From the NCBI GenBank assembly GCA_964402175.1, contig CAYOBN010000005.1:43608-107607 (forward strand): a stretch of DNA of 64,000 bases. The letters are read 5' to 3'. The notes beneath the pieces were generated by a model. The model was not told where the DNA came from and did no database searches. It was given only the letters and a program-made list of their open reading frames with translations. Positions within the stretch are counted from its first letter, which is position 1. Every line of letters begins with the position of its first letter. Both the position numbers and the translations under genes were made by a program. Below are positions 27,174-35,245 of this stretch, in pieces. The DNA is from JAWKUK01 sp964402175. GTDB lineage: Bacteria; Planctomycetota; UBA1135; GCA-002686595.

Positions 27174-29294
27174 TCAGCGCCGCACCGCGCGGAACGTGCC
27201 GTTCGGCTGCAGGAGGACGAGCGTCTGCGCTCCGTCCTCGGCGACCTCGAAGCGCGCGAAGTAGCCGTCCAGGGCCTCGAAGCGGTAGCGGCCGTGGCTC
27301 GCGGGGACCAGCGTGTACGGGGGCTGTCCCGACACCGTGAGCACCAGGCGGTCGTCGCGGTGCACCACGGTCACTGTGGCGCCCTGCAGGGAGTACTCTC
27401 CAGCACACGCCGCCAGGGCTTCCGCGGTCCCGAGCGCTGCGTCGGGGCCGCGCTCGAAGCGGATCGGCTTCGACGAAGCCTCCAAGGGCACCTCGACTGC
27501 AGCGATGAGGCCCGCGACATCGTCGCGGAAGTGCAGGAGGAGCCCCTCGAGGAGCTCGCCGCCGTCGGCTTCGTCGAAGCTGAAGACCTCGAAGTGCCAG
27601 GGCTTCAGCGGAGCCTCGAAGATGCCGTAGCGGGCGCGCAGGGCGCCATCGCGGTGCTCGACGACGAGGTCGCCGTAACCCGGGTGGCTGTAGGTCGCGG
27701 CGTAGCTCGCGAGCGCACGCGCAGGCGGCGCGTCCGGGATGCGCTCCGACTCCCGCGCTTTTTTCATGCCCGCGCTGATTTCGTCGGCCGCGTCCATCTG
27801 CGTCGCGACGAGCGCGCCGGCGTCAGCGACCTCGAGGCCGAGGAAGCGCTCCGCGAGCTGTCCAGCCAAGAGGTTCGTCAGGGGGCTCGCGCGGTTCGTG
27901 ACCGTGAAGATCCCGAGGCGCTCGTCGGGGTAGAGCTCGACCTGGGTCGTGAAGCCGTCGATGCCGCCGCCGTGGTGGAAACGGACCTTGCCTTCGCGCG
28001 TGTCCAGCATCCAGCCGAGCCCATAGGCCGTCGGTTCGCCGGGTGCGCCGAGGACGGAGACCGGCGTCACGAGCTCCTGGAACGCGCCGGCGCTGAGGAT
28101 GCGCTGGCCGCGCGCTTCGCCGCGGCCCAAGAGGACCTCGATCCAGCGCGCCATGTCGTTGGCGCTGCTGTGGATCGAACCTGCGGGTCCGATCTCGGTC
28201 AGATCGCGGAAGTCGATGACGACGTCCTTCATCTTCTTGCGGTCGTGGGGCCGCGCGACGTCGCTGCTGGCCAGGGTCTCGGCGAGGCCGAACGTCGTGC
28301 GCGACATGCCGAGCGGCGTGAAGATGCGCTCGCGGACCCACTCCTCCCACGACTTGCCCGTCGCGTTCGCTAGAGCGACGCCCGCCGCCGCGAACATCAA
28401 GTTGTTGTACTGCCAACGCTCGCGGAAGCCGACTGTGGGTTCGATGTGCGCCATGCGCTCGACCAATTCCGCGCGCGTGACGGCGGGGTTGGCGTACCAG
28501 AGCAGATCGTGCCGCGGCAGCCCCGAGCGGTGAGAGCACATGTCCCGCAGCGCGAGGTGCTGCTCGGCGATGTCGTCGTCGAGGTCCAGGTTCGGCAACC
28601 AGCGGCGCACCGGGGCGTCCCACTCGAGGAGGCCGTCTTCGACGGCCTGCGCGATGGCGAACGTCGTGAAGGCCTTGGTCGTCGAGCCGATCGCGAACAA
28701 CGTGTCGGCGGTGACGGGGCTGCCTGATGCGACGTCCGCGATTCCGTATCCGCGCGTGAGGACGACCTCGCCGCGCGAAACGACCGCGACGGAGGTACCG
28801 GGGACCTTGAGCCGCTTCATCTGCTCTGCGACCCAGTCATCGAAGCCCGTGAGCACACGCGTGGCGTGTTCTGCCGCGGACTCGCCGCGCTCGAGCACGA
28901 AGTCGAGCTTCGCTCCGCCTTGCAGGAAGGAGCCTCGGATCGATGCGCCGTCCGGACCGAGCTCACCATCGAACTTCGGATCGCCGGGCACTCCGTCCAT
29001 GCGGAAGCGCACGCGGGTTCCTTCGATGCTGCAATCGACGAGCCGGCCCGCAAGGAGCCTTTGAGCGGGAATGTCGATGGCGCCGACGAGGGTGTCGCCT
29101 TCCCAGCGCAGGACGACCTCGACGTCGAGCTTCGCCTGGGTGAGGCGCCCCTTCCAGAACCCCGCGGGTGCTCGGGCGTCGAGCGCTGTGGACTCGGCCT
29201 CTTGCGGAGGCGCGAACGGCCCTACGCCATTGGCAGCGTAGGCGCTGGAGACGACGCCGAACGTCAGTACGCTCAGGGTCAGCATAGGGTTCAT
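27174..29294 (-). CDS. Exported beta-lactamase-fold serine hydrolase (family S12-like)
   Basis: A 706-residue exported protein. Signal peptide about 1-21. Residues ~40-135 are a beta-rich domain (FWKGRLTQAKLDVEVVL) like those preceding some serine hydrolases. The penicillin-binding/class C beta-lactamase domain (about 150-500) has the nucleophile motif STTK (S204, K207), the YNN motif in WQYNNLMF, and a C-terminal HHGGGIDGF in the place of KTG. That combination is typical of peptidase S12/esterase-like enzymes rather than true beta-lactamases. The C-terminal ~200 residues are beta-rich lipocalin-like segments (YAATYSHPGYGDLVVEH; CAGEYSLQGATVTVV). ATG 29294 overlaps the upstream gene's stop in an ATGA, so it is co-translated with the oligopeptidase. 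Probable role: hydrolysis of D-amino-acid peptides or esters in the envelope. Confidence 0.9.
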   Translation of the reverse strand: MNPMLTLSVLTFGVVSSAYAANGVGPFAPPQEAESTALDARAPAGFWKGRLTQAKLDVEVVLRWEGDTLVGAIDIPAQRLLAGRLVDCSIEGTRVRFRMDGVPGDPKFDGELGPDGASIRGSFLQGGAKLDFVLERGESAAEHATRVLTGFDDWVAEQMKRLKVPGTSVAVVSRGEVVLTRGYGIADVASGSPVTADTLFAIGSTTKAFTTFAIAQAVEDGLLEWDAPVRRWLPNLDLDDDIAEQHLALRDMCSHRSGLPRHDLLWYANPAVTRAELVERMAHIEPTVGFRERWQYNNLMFAAAGVALANATGKSWEEWVRERIFTPLGMSRTTFGLAETLASSDVARPHDRKKMKDVVIDFRDLTEIGPAGSIHSSANDMARWIEVLLGRGEARGQRILSAGAFQELVTPVSVLGAPGEPTAYGLGWMLDTREGKVRFHHGGGIDGFTTQVELYPDERLGIFTVTNRASPLTNLLAGQLAERFLGLEVADAGALVATQMDAADEISAGMKKARESERIPDAPPARALASYAATYSHPGYGDLVVEHRDGALRARYGIFEAPLKPWHFEVFSFDEADGGELLEGLLLHFRDDVAGLIAAVEVPLEASSKPIRFERGPDAALGTAEALAACAGEYSLQGATVTVVHRDDRLVLTVSGQPPYTLVPASHGRYRFEALDGYFARFEVAEDGAQTLVLLQPNGTFRAVRR

Positions 29295-31450
29295 TCCACA
29301 GCAGAGATCAGGAAGGCGTAGTTCATCGCGCGCTGACGGAGGCGGTCGTAGCGGCCCGAGGCGCCTCCGTGGCCCGCCTCCATCTCGCAGCGCAGCAGCA
29401 ACCGGTTCGAGTCGGTCTTGACGGTGCGCAGCTTCGCGACCCACTTCGCGGGCTCCCAGTATTGCACCTGAGAGTCGTGCAGACCTGTGGTGACCAGCAG
29501 GTCGGGGTAGCTCTGCTTGCGGACCTGGTCGTACGGCGAATACGACCGCATGTAGTCGTAGTACTCCTTCTGGCGCGGGTCGCCCCATTCGTCCCATTCG
29601 AACGTCGTCAACGGAATCGACGCGTCGAGCATCGTCGTCACGACGTCGACGAAGGGCACCGCAGCGATGACAGCCCGGAAGAGGTCCGGCCGCTCGTTCA
29701 CGACGACACCCATCAGCAAACCTCCGGCGCTGCCGCCTTCGGCGCAGAGGCGCTGGTGAGAGGTGTACTGCTGCTCGACGAGGTGTTCGGCACAGTCGAT
29801 GAAATCGTAGAACGTGTTCCGCTTCTTCAGGAGCTTGCCGTCTTCGTACCACTTGCGCCCGAGCTCTTGTCCGCCGCGGACGTGCGCGATGGCGTAGACC
29901 CACCCACGATCGAGCAGAGAGACCACGTTGGGCGAGAAGCGCGGCTCGGTGCTCGAGCCGTAGGACCCGTACGCATAGAGCAAGAGCGGCCGCTTGCCGT
30001 TGCGCTTCAGCGGATCCTTGTAGACCAGGCTGATCGGCACCTGGGCCCCGTCGCGGGCTTCAGCGACCAAACGCTCGCTCTTGTAGTTCGCGGGGTCGAA
30101 GCCACCCAGGACCTCATCGCGCTTGACTAGGGTGCGCTCACCCGTGCGCATGTCCTGGTCGTACACGGAGTTCGGTGTCGTGAGCGAGCTGTAGCTGAAG
30201 CGCAGCACCGTAGTGTCGAACTCCGCGTTCGGCCCCGGCCACACGGCATATGCGGGGTCATCGAAAGCGAGCTCTTGCTCTCTGCCCGAGGCCATCTCGC
30301 GGATGCGCAGGCGGCGCAAGCCTTCACAGCGCTCCGCGACGACCATGTGCTCCGCGAAGAAGTTCACGCTTTCGAAGAGGATATCCGCGCGGTGCGGGAT
30401 GACGTCCTCCCAGGCGGTCGGCGAGCCGATGGGTGCGCGGACCAGGCGGAAGTTCGGGGCGTCACGATTCGTGCGCAGGTAGAGGTGCTCACCCCAGTGT
30501 TCGACGTCGTATTCGTGTCCGCGCTCGCGCGGCAGCACGACCGTCCACCGACCCAGCGGCGCGGATGCTTCGACGATCCGGATCTCGTTTGCCAGCGTCT
30601 GGTTGGACGTGATCACCAGGAAGCGCCGCGAGTCCGTCTTCGAAACGCTGACCGAGAACGTCTCGTCGGCCTCTTCGTAGACGAGCGCATCGCGCGCCGG
30701 GTCGCTGCCGACTTCGTGGCGCCAGATCTGGTGCGTCCGCAGCGTCTCGAGGTCGCGGCGAGAGTAGAAGACATGCCGCCCGTCTTCCGCCCAGACGAGG
30801 CTCTCGCCGACCGCCGGGATGCGCGACACGATCGCGCCCGTAGCGAGGTCCTTGACTTCGATGTCGTAGATGCGCCGGCCGACGCGGTCCACCGCGTAAG
30901 CGAGGTGGCTGTGGTCGGGGCTCGATTGGCGGGCGCCGATGCCGAAGTAGCCGTGGCCTTCGGCCATCTTCGGGACGTCGAGCAGGACCTCTTCGGCTGC
31001 ATCGAGCGAGCCGCGCTTGCGGCAATGCAGCGGATAGCTCGCGCCCGGCTCGAAGCGCGAGTAGTACCAGTAGTCGCCGTTCTTCAGCGGCGGCGTGGAG
31101 TCGTCCTGGCGCTCGCGGCCGACGAGCTCGTCGTAGAGCTCCTGCTGCAGCTCCACGGTGCCAGCGAGGGCAGCGTCGGTGTACGCGTTCTCGGCTTCGA
31201 GGTACGCGATGACGTCGGCGTCCGTGCGCTCGCGCAGCCAATAGTAGTCATCGACCCGCGTCTCGCCGTGCGCCGTCAGAGGCGTGGGGCGCACGTCGGC
31301 GCGCGGTGCCTCGGGCAGCCCTGCGGCGGTGCCTGTCGAGCTGCGGCTCGAACCAGCGCAAGCGAGGAGCGCGAAGAAGGGAGCCAGCGCCAGACTCGTT
31401 GTGTAGAGCGCGCGGCGGGTCGGCTGCCTGTGGAGGGATCGTCGTTGCAT
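29291..31450 (-). CDS. ptrB: Oligopeptidase B-like S9 peptidase, lipoprotein
   Basis: A 719-residue S9 prolyl-oligopeptidase-family enzyme. The N-terminus has basic residues, a hydrophobic stretch and a lipobox (FFALLACAGSS), so it is predicted to be lipid-anchored. The N-terminal propeller begins at RVDDYYWLRERTDADVIAYL, the hallmark of S9A. The catalytic alpha/beta-hydrolase domain has LLLYAYGSYG, HVRGGQELGRKWYEDG, nucleophile Ser574 in AEGGSAGGLL, the Asp in TTGLHDSQVQYWEPAKW, and His in EAGHGG near the C-terminus; all match oligopeptidase B, which cleaves short peptides after basic residues. It is the first gene of a two-gene operon with the S12-like hydrolase and is divergent from the nitroreductase. 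Periplasmic placement of a normally cytosolic enzyme type follows from the lipobox. Confidence 0.92.
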   Translation of the reverse strand: MQRRSLHRQPTRRALYTTSLALAPFFALLACAGSSRSSTGTAAGLPEAPRADVRPTPLTAHGETRVDDYYWLRERTDADVIAYLEAENAYTDAALAGTVELQQELYDELVGRERQDDSTPPLKNGDYWYYSRFEPGASYPLHCRKRGSLDAAEEVLLDVPKMAEGHGYFGIGARQSSPDHSHLAYAVDRVGRRIYDIEVKDLATGAIVSRIPAVGESLVWAEDGRHVFYSRRDLETLRTHQIWRHEVGSDPARDALVYEEADETFSVSVSKTDSRRFLVITSNQTLANEIRIVEASAPLGRWTVVLPRERGHEYDVEHWGEHLYLRTNRDAPNFRLVRAPIGSPTAWEDVIPHRADILFESVNFFAEHMVVAERCEGLRRLRIREMASGREQELAFDDPAYAVWPGPNAEFDTTVLRFSYSSLTTPNSVYDQDMRTGERTLVKRDEVLGGFDPANYKSERLVAEARDGAQVPISLVYKDPLKRNGKRPLLLYAYGSYGSSTEPRFSPNVVSLLDRGWVYAIAHVRGGQELGRKWYEDGKLLKKRNTFYDFIDCAEHLVEQQYTSHQRLCAEGGSAGGLLMGVVVNERPDLFRAVIAAVPFVDVVTTMLDASIPLTTFEWDEWGDPRQKEYYDYMRSYSPYDQVRKQSYPDLLVTTGLHDSQVQYWEPAKWVAKLRTVKTDSNRLLLRCEMEAGHGGASGRYDRLRQRAMNYAFLISAVE

Positions 31451-31562
31451 GGTGTGGAGTGTGGGACTTGCCAGATGGTAAGGGCGAGAGGCGTCCGCGG
31501 CGGCCAGGTGCGACAGCGCGACAGGGCCTCACCCGAGCCTTTGATGGGTGGAACGTCCTGCT

Positions 31563-31580
31563 TACAGGGCGCTTCCTGTA
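31563..31580. promoter_or_regulatory. Candidate dyad operator TACAGG-N6-CCTGTA
   Basis: A perfect 6-bp inverted repeat with a 6-base spacer in the divergent gap between the oligopeptidase (-) and nitroreductase (+) genes, 40 bp before the nitroreductase ATG. Position and symmetry suggest a regulator site or a small leader hairpin; no matching regulator is encoded beside it. Confidence 0.25.
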
Positions 31581-31620
31581 CCCTTTGCCCCCCGCTTTCC
31601 CTCTCTGGAGCGTCCCGACC

Positions 31621-32235
31621 ATGGACACTTTCGCAGCGATCTACGCGCGCCGCGCCGTCAAGCAGTTCGATCCGAACCACCGCCTCACCAAGGACGAGCA
31701 GCGCAAGCTGCTCGAGGCGGCGATCCAGAGCCCGACCAGCTTCAACATCCAGCACTGGCGCTTCGTCGTCGTCGAGGACCCCGCGCTCCGCCGCGAGCTG
31801 CGCGCCCTCGGGAACGACCAGTCGCAGATCACGGATGCCTCGCTGCTCGTGCTCATGACCGCCGACACGAAGGCCTGGCAGAAGGAGCCGCAGCGTTACT
31901 GGCGCCGCGCGCCCACTCCGGTGGCCGAGCTGCTCGTCGGCTGGATGGGCCCCTTCCACGAGGGCCGCGAGTGGCTGCAGCGCGACGAAGCCCAGCGCTC
32001 GATCGGTATGGCGATGCAGACGCTGATGCTCGCCGCGAAGGCGCTCGGGTACGACTCGTGCCCGATGATCGGCTTCGACATCGAGAAGGTCGCCGAGCTC
32101 ATCCGGCTCCCCGCGGACCACGTCATGGGTCCGATGGTTGCGATCGGCAAAGGCACCAAAGAGCCCTGGCCGAAGCCCGGTCAGCTCGCGCTCGAAGAGG
32201 TGGTCATCAAGAACCGCTTCGGCAGCGCGACCTGA
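31621..32235 (+). CDS. Nitroreductase family FMN protein
   Basis: A 204-residue member of the nitroreductase family, FMN-dependent NAD(P)H oxidoreductases acting on nitro compounds, quinones or flavins. The N-terminus has the FMN-phosphate-binding RRAVKQFDPNHRL pattern, followed by LLEAAIQSPTSFNIQHWRFVVV and the C-terminal IGMAMQTLMLAAKALGYDSCPMIGFD block that forms the flavin pocket. ATG 31621 is used; the frame is open upstream but the sequence before it includes the divergent promoter gap. The next gene converges with a 6-bp gap. Physiological substrate unknown. Confidence 0.92.
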   Translation: MDTFAAIYARRAVKQFDPNHRLTKDEQRKLLEAAIQSPTSFNIQHWRFVVVEDPALRRELRALGNDQSQITDASLLVLMTADTKAWQKEPQRYWRRAPTPVAELLVGWMGPFHEGREWLQRDEAQRSIGMAMQTLMLAAKALGYDSCPMIGFDIEKVAELIRLPADHVMGPMVAIGKGTKEPWPKPGQLALEEVVIKNRFGSAT

Positions 32236-32241
32236 GTCCGC

Positions 32242-33039
32242 TCACGCGGCGCGAAGGAGCTCGTCTGTGGACAGCAGCGAAGCGATCTCGCGCCGCGGAC
32301 CGTAGAAGGTGCAGCGGCGCGACGCGAGCTCGGTGTCGCCCTGCACGGTCTCGATCGTGACCTCTTGCACCGCTTCGACGTGGTCGACGGTGTAGCCGAC
32401 GCGCGCGCCGCTCGGTGCTCTTACCACGACGACGATCTCGTGGGCTGAGGTTTCGAGCAGGTCGTAGAGCTGGCGGAAGAGGAGCAGCATCTCCGCGAGC
32501 TCGCGCGCGCGCGTGGCCGCGATGCGCTCCATCGCGCCGGCGGCGTCGCCGGAGCGCACCATGGCATCGACCTCTTGTGCGAGCGCGTGGATCCTCTTGT
32601 GCGGAGCATCGAAGCGGCGCAGGTGGCTCTCGAGCAGGATATTGGTCGTCTGGAACGAGTCGTACCAGCGGCCGAAGGCGCACTTGTGCGGGTCGGTCGC
32701 GAGCGTGAAGGCGCGGCCCTCGGTGACACAGCGCTCTAGCTCCTCGATCCATCGACGATGGTCCTGCTCGCGGGCTTCGAGCATCGCGCGGAACTCGCCG
32801 AGCTCGCTCTCGAGCGACGGTATCCCGAGCATCATCCGCAGGTCGTGGACCGCCAAGCCCTCGCCGCGCACGAGCATCACCCCCCGCATCGTCGAGCTGG
32901 ACTGCGGCAATTGGGTGACGGGGCCGAGCTGGACCATCTCGGCGACGAGGTCGGCGGGGATGCCGAACGCACGTTCTCCGAGGCGAACCATGACGTGCCT
33001 TGCGGCGGGCTTCGCGGAGCCAGGGCTGTGCGTGCTCAT
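32242..33039 (-). CDS. CheW-like protein interrupted by a CZB zinc-binding domain
   Basis: A 265-residue cytosolic signalling protein. Residues ~13-75 read as the first half of a CheW domain (VMVRLGERAFGIPADLVAEMV, RGVMLVRGEGLAVHDLRMMLG). Residues ~83-195 are a chemoreceptor zinc-binding (CZB) domain with its 3-His/1-Cys ligand set: H94 in QDHRRWI, C120 in HKCAFGRWY, H139 and H147 in ESHLRRFDAPHKRI. Residues ~200-232 return to CheW (EIVVVVRAPSGARVGYTVDHVEAV). The CZB thus appears inserted between two halves of one CheW fold. CZB domains sense zinc or hypochlorous acid in chemoreceptors and cyclases. No cheA, mcp or flagellar gene is nearby, so the partner kinase must be elsewhere. Confidence 0.85.
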   Translation of the reverse strand: MSTHSPGSAKPAARHVMVRLGERAFGIPADLVAEMVQLGPVTQLPQSSSTMRGVMLVRGEGLAVHDLRMMLGIPSLESELGEFRAMLEAREQDHRRWIEELERCVTEGRAFTLATDPHKCAFGRWYDSFQTTNILLESHLRRFDAPHKRIHALAQEVDAMVRSGDAAGAMERIAATRARELAEMLLLFRQLYDLLETSAHEIVVVVRAPSGARVGYTVDHVEAVQEVTIETVQGDTELASRRCTFYGPRREIASLLSTDELLRAA

Positions 33040-33147
33040 CGTGGGACCTCAACGGTCTATCGACCTTCGGCGCCCCACGAGTGAAGCCGATGTTCGGGCA
33101 CGCCAGGGGGTTGCGACCCGGGGCCCATTTCGGCGAGGCTCCGGGGG

Positions 33148-33873
33148 ATGACCACACCCCTCGAGAGCCAAAGGACACCCGACTTCGCATCGACGCCGCT
33201 GACGCGGCAGGAGTACATCGCCGCGATGGTGCACCTCTACCGCGGCGAGCTGCACCGGGCCAACCAATGGCGGCTCAGGCTCGATCACACGACGAACCTG
33301 GCGGTGCTGACGACAGCGGGTCTGGTTGCGTATTCCTTCGGGCAGGGGGATCACAACCACTGGGTCCTGATCGGTGCCATCGCGTTGATCACGTTCTTCC
33401 TCGTCATCGAGGCGCGCCGCTTTCGGTATGCGGACGTATGGCGCGCACGGGTCCGCATGATCGAGGAGTACTTCTACGGGCCCATCCTGCGCCGCGACTT
33501 CGGCGGCATCGACAACGACTGGGGCAAGCTCGTCGCCGAGGATCTGTTCCGGCCGCGCTTCAAGATGAGCGCCCTCGTCGCGATCCGCGGGCGTTTGGTG
33601 CGCAACTACTGGGCGATCTACTTCGTGACGATCTCGGCCTGGACGGTCAAAGTGCTCTTCGTACCGGAGCCCGTACGCGATATGGCGGCGCTCGAGGCGA
33701 AGCTCGGCGGCAACGGGTTACTGCCGTGGTGGATATCCGTCGTGTTGGTCGGGTCCTTCATGCTCGCTGCGATCGCGGTGATCGCACTCGTCGGCCCAGT
33801 GACGAGTTATGACCTGGAGCAGTGGCGCTTCGAGAAGACGCGCCGCAATCCGAAGGGCGATCTCGACATGTGA
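33148..33873 (+). CDS. DUF2270 integral membrane protein
   Basis: A 241-residue DUF2270 protein of unknown function. The N-terminal soluble helix (TRQEYIAAMVHLYRGELHRANQWRLRLDHTTN) is the family signature. It is followed by two adjacent hydrophobic helices (LAVLTTAGLVAYSF; HWVLIGAIALITFFLVI) and the conserved EARRFRYADVWRARVRMIEEYFYGPIL block, with GGIDNDWGKLVAEDL. Two further helices (NYWAIYFVTISAWTVKVLF; WWISVVLVGSFMLAAIAVIAL) complete a four-helix topology with a charged C-terminal tail. It is divergent from the CheW/CZB gene and converges on the hybrid kinase gene with a 16-bp gap. Confidence 0.9.
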   Translation: MTTPLESQRTPDFASTPLTRQEYIAAMVHLYRGELHRANQWRLRLDHTTNLAVLTTAGLVAYSFGQGDHNHWVLIGAIALITFFLVIEARRFRYADVWRARVRMIEEYFYGPILRRDFGGIDNDWGKLVAEDLFRPRFKMSALVAIRGRLVRNYWAIYFVTISAWTVKVLFVPEPVRDMAALEAKLGGNGLLPWWISVVLVGSFMLAAIAVIALVGPVTSYDLEQWRFEKTRRNPKGDLDM

Positions 33874-33889
33874 GCGGAGCCCAGCGCGA

Positions 33890-35233
33890 TCACGCGGCGC
33901 GCTTCACTTCGAGGAACTGCTGAAGGGCAGCGCGCAGGTCGTCGAGCCGGATCGGCTTCGTAAGATAGCCGTCCATGCCAGCATCGAGGCAGCGCTCGCG
34001 GTCGCCCGGCAAGGCATGCCCGGTCAGCGCGATGACGGGGACGTCCTTGACGGGTGTGACGTACTGACGGATGCGACGGGTGGTCTCGAAGCCGTCCATC
34101 CCGGGCATGGAGCAGTCCATGAGGACGACGTCGAAGCTCTCTCGGTCGAGGCGTGCGAGCGCAGACTCGCCGCTATCGACGGCCACGGCTTCGTGGCCGA
34201 ATCGCTGCACGAGCCTCAGCGCGAGCACACGGTTCACTCCATGGTCTTCGACGATCAGCACTCGACCGCGGGCTTCGGGCATCGAGCTCGCACCTTCACG
34301 GGTCGAGTCTCGCAGCGGTAGGCGTGTCGCGCGTGGCAGAGCGATCTCGAAGGCAAAGGTCGAGCCTTGGCCCGGCGCGCTCTTCACGCAGAGCGCGCCG
34401 GCCATCGCATCAACGATCTGTTTGCTGATCGAGAGGCCGAGGCCCGTACCGCCGAAGCGCCTCGCGACCGAGCTGTCAGCCTGCGAAAAGGCCTCGAAGA
34501 TCTGAGCCTGACGATCGGCGGGGATGCCGATTCCGGTGTCGACGATCTCGAACCGGATCGGACACTCGTCCGAGTCCCCCACGACACCGCAACGCAGGGC
34601 CACACGACCCTCAGCCGTGAACTTGATCGCGTTGTTGACCAGGTTGTTCAGCACCTGGCGTAGGCGGTGAGCGTCGCCGTCGACCCACTGCGGCAAACCC
34701 GGACCGAGCTCGAGCTCGAGGCGGATTCCCTTGGCCCGTGCACGGACCGATTCGAGTGAGTGAATGCTCTCCAGCAGTTGATGCAGGTCGAATGCGCGGA
34801 CTTCGAGCTGGACCTTCTCGGCCTGCAGCTTCGCGAAGTCCAGTACGTCGTTCAGCAGCACCATCAGGGACTCGGCTGCCGACGTGAGGGTATTGACGAG
34901 TCGGCTCTGATCGCTATCGAGGTCCGTATCGCGCAAGAGGTCGATGAAACCGATCACGCCGTTCATCGGCGTTCGGATCTCGTGACTCATCGCCGCGAGG
35001 AAGCGGCTCTTCGCTTCGGCTGCGCTCTCGGCGGCACGCCGCGCCTTCTCGAGTTCGGTGTTCTTGAGCCGAATCTCCTCGTAGGTATGCAGCAGCGACG
35101 CTTTGCTCTGGCGCGTCAGCGCCTGCGTCGTCCGCGCCGTGCGCTCGAGCTGACGAATACGACGCTCTGAACGCTGCAGCTCCTCCTGCAGCGCCTCCAT
35201 CTCACGGCGTAGCGACTCGATCTCGTGGTTCAA
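33890..35233 (-). CDS. Soluble hybrid histidine kinase with C-terminal receiver
   Basis: A 447-residue cytoplasmic hybrid kinase with no membrane segment and no PAS or GAF input domain. Residues 1-75 are a coiled coil (heptad Leu/Glu/Arg). The HisKA domain carries the phosphoacceptor H84 in MSHEIRTPMNG. The HATPase has an N-box NNLVNNAIKF, VDTGIGIP and GGTGLGLSISKQIV. After a short linker, a receiver domain (about 323-443) has the acidic pair in LIVED, phosphoacceptor D373 in LMDCSMPGMDGF, T/S in ALTGH and K426 in LTKP. It lies 12 bp downstream of the FIST gene on the same strand, so FIST is the likely sensory partner. No output protein is encoded beside it. Confidence 0.95.
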   Translation of the reverse strand: MNHEIESLRREMEALQEELQRSERRIRQLERTARTTQALTRQSKASLLHTYEEIRLKNTELEKARRAAESAAEAKSRFLAAMSHEIRTPMNGVIGFIDLLRDTDLDSDQSRLVNTLTSAAESLMVLLNDVLDFAKLQAEKVQLEVRAFDLHQLLESIHSLESVRARAKGIRLELELGPGLPQWVDGDAHRLRQVLNNLVNNAIKFTAEGRVALRCGVVGDSDECPIRFEIVDTGIGIPADRQAQIFEAFSQADSSVARRFGGTGLGLSISKQIVDAMAGALCVKSAPGQGSTFAFEIALPRATRLPLRDSTREGASSMPEARGRVLIVEDHGVNRVLALRLVQRFGHEAVAVDSGESALARLDRESFDVVLMDCSMPGMDGFETTRRIRQYVTPVKDVPVIALTGHALPGDRERCLDAGMDGYLTKPIRLDDLRAALQQFLEVKRAA

Positions 35234-35245
35234 GCGCGAACCGGC

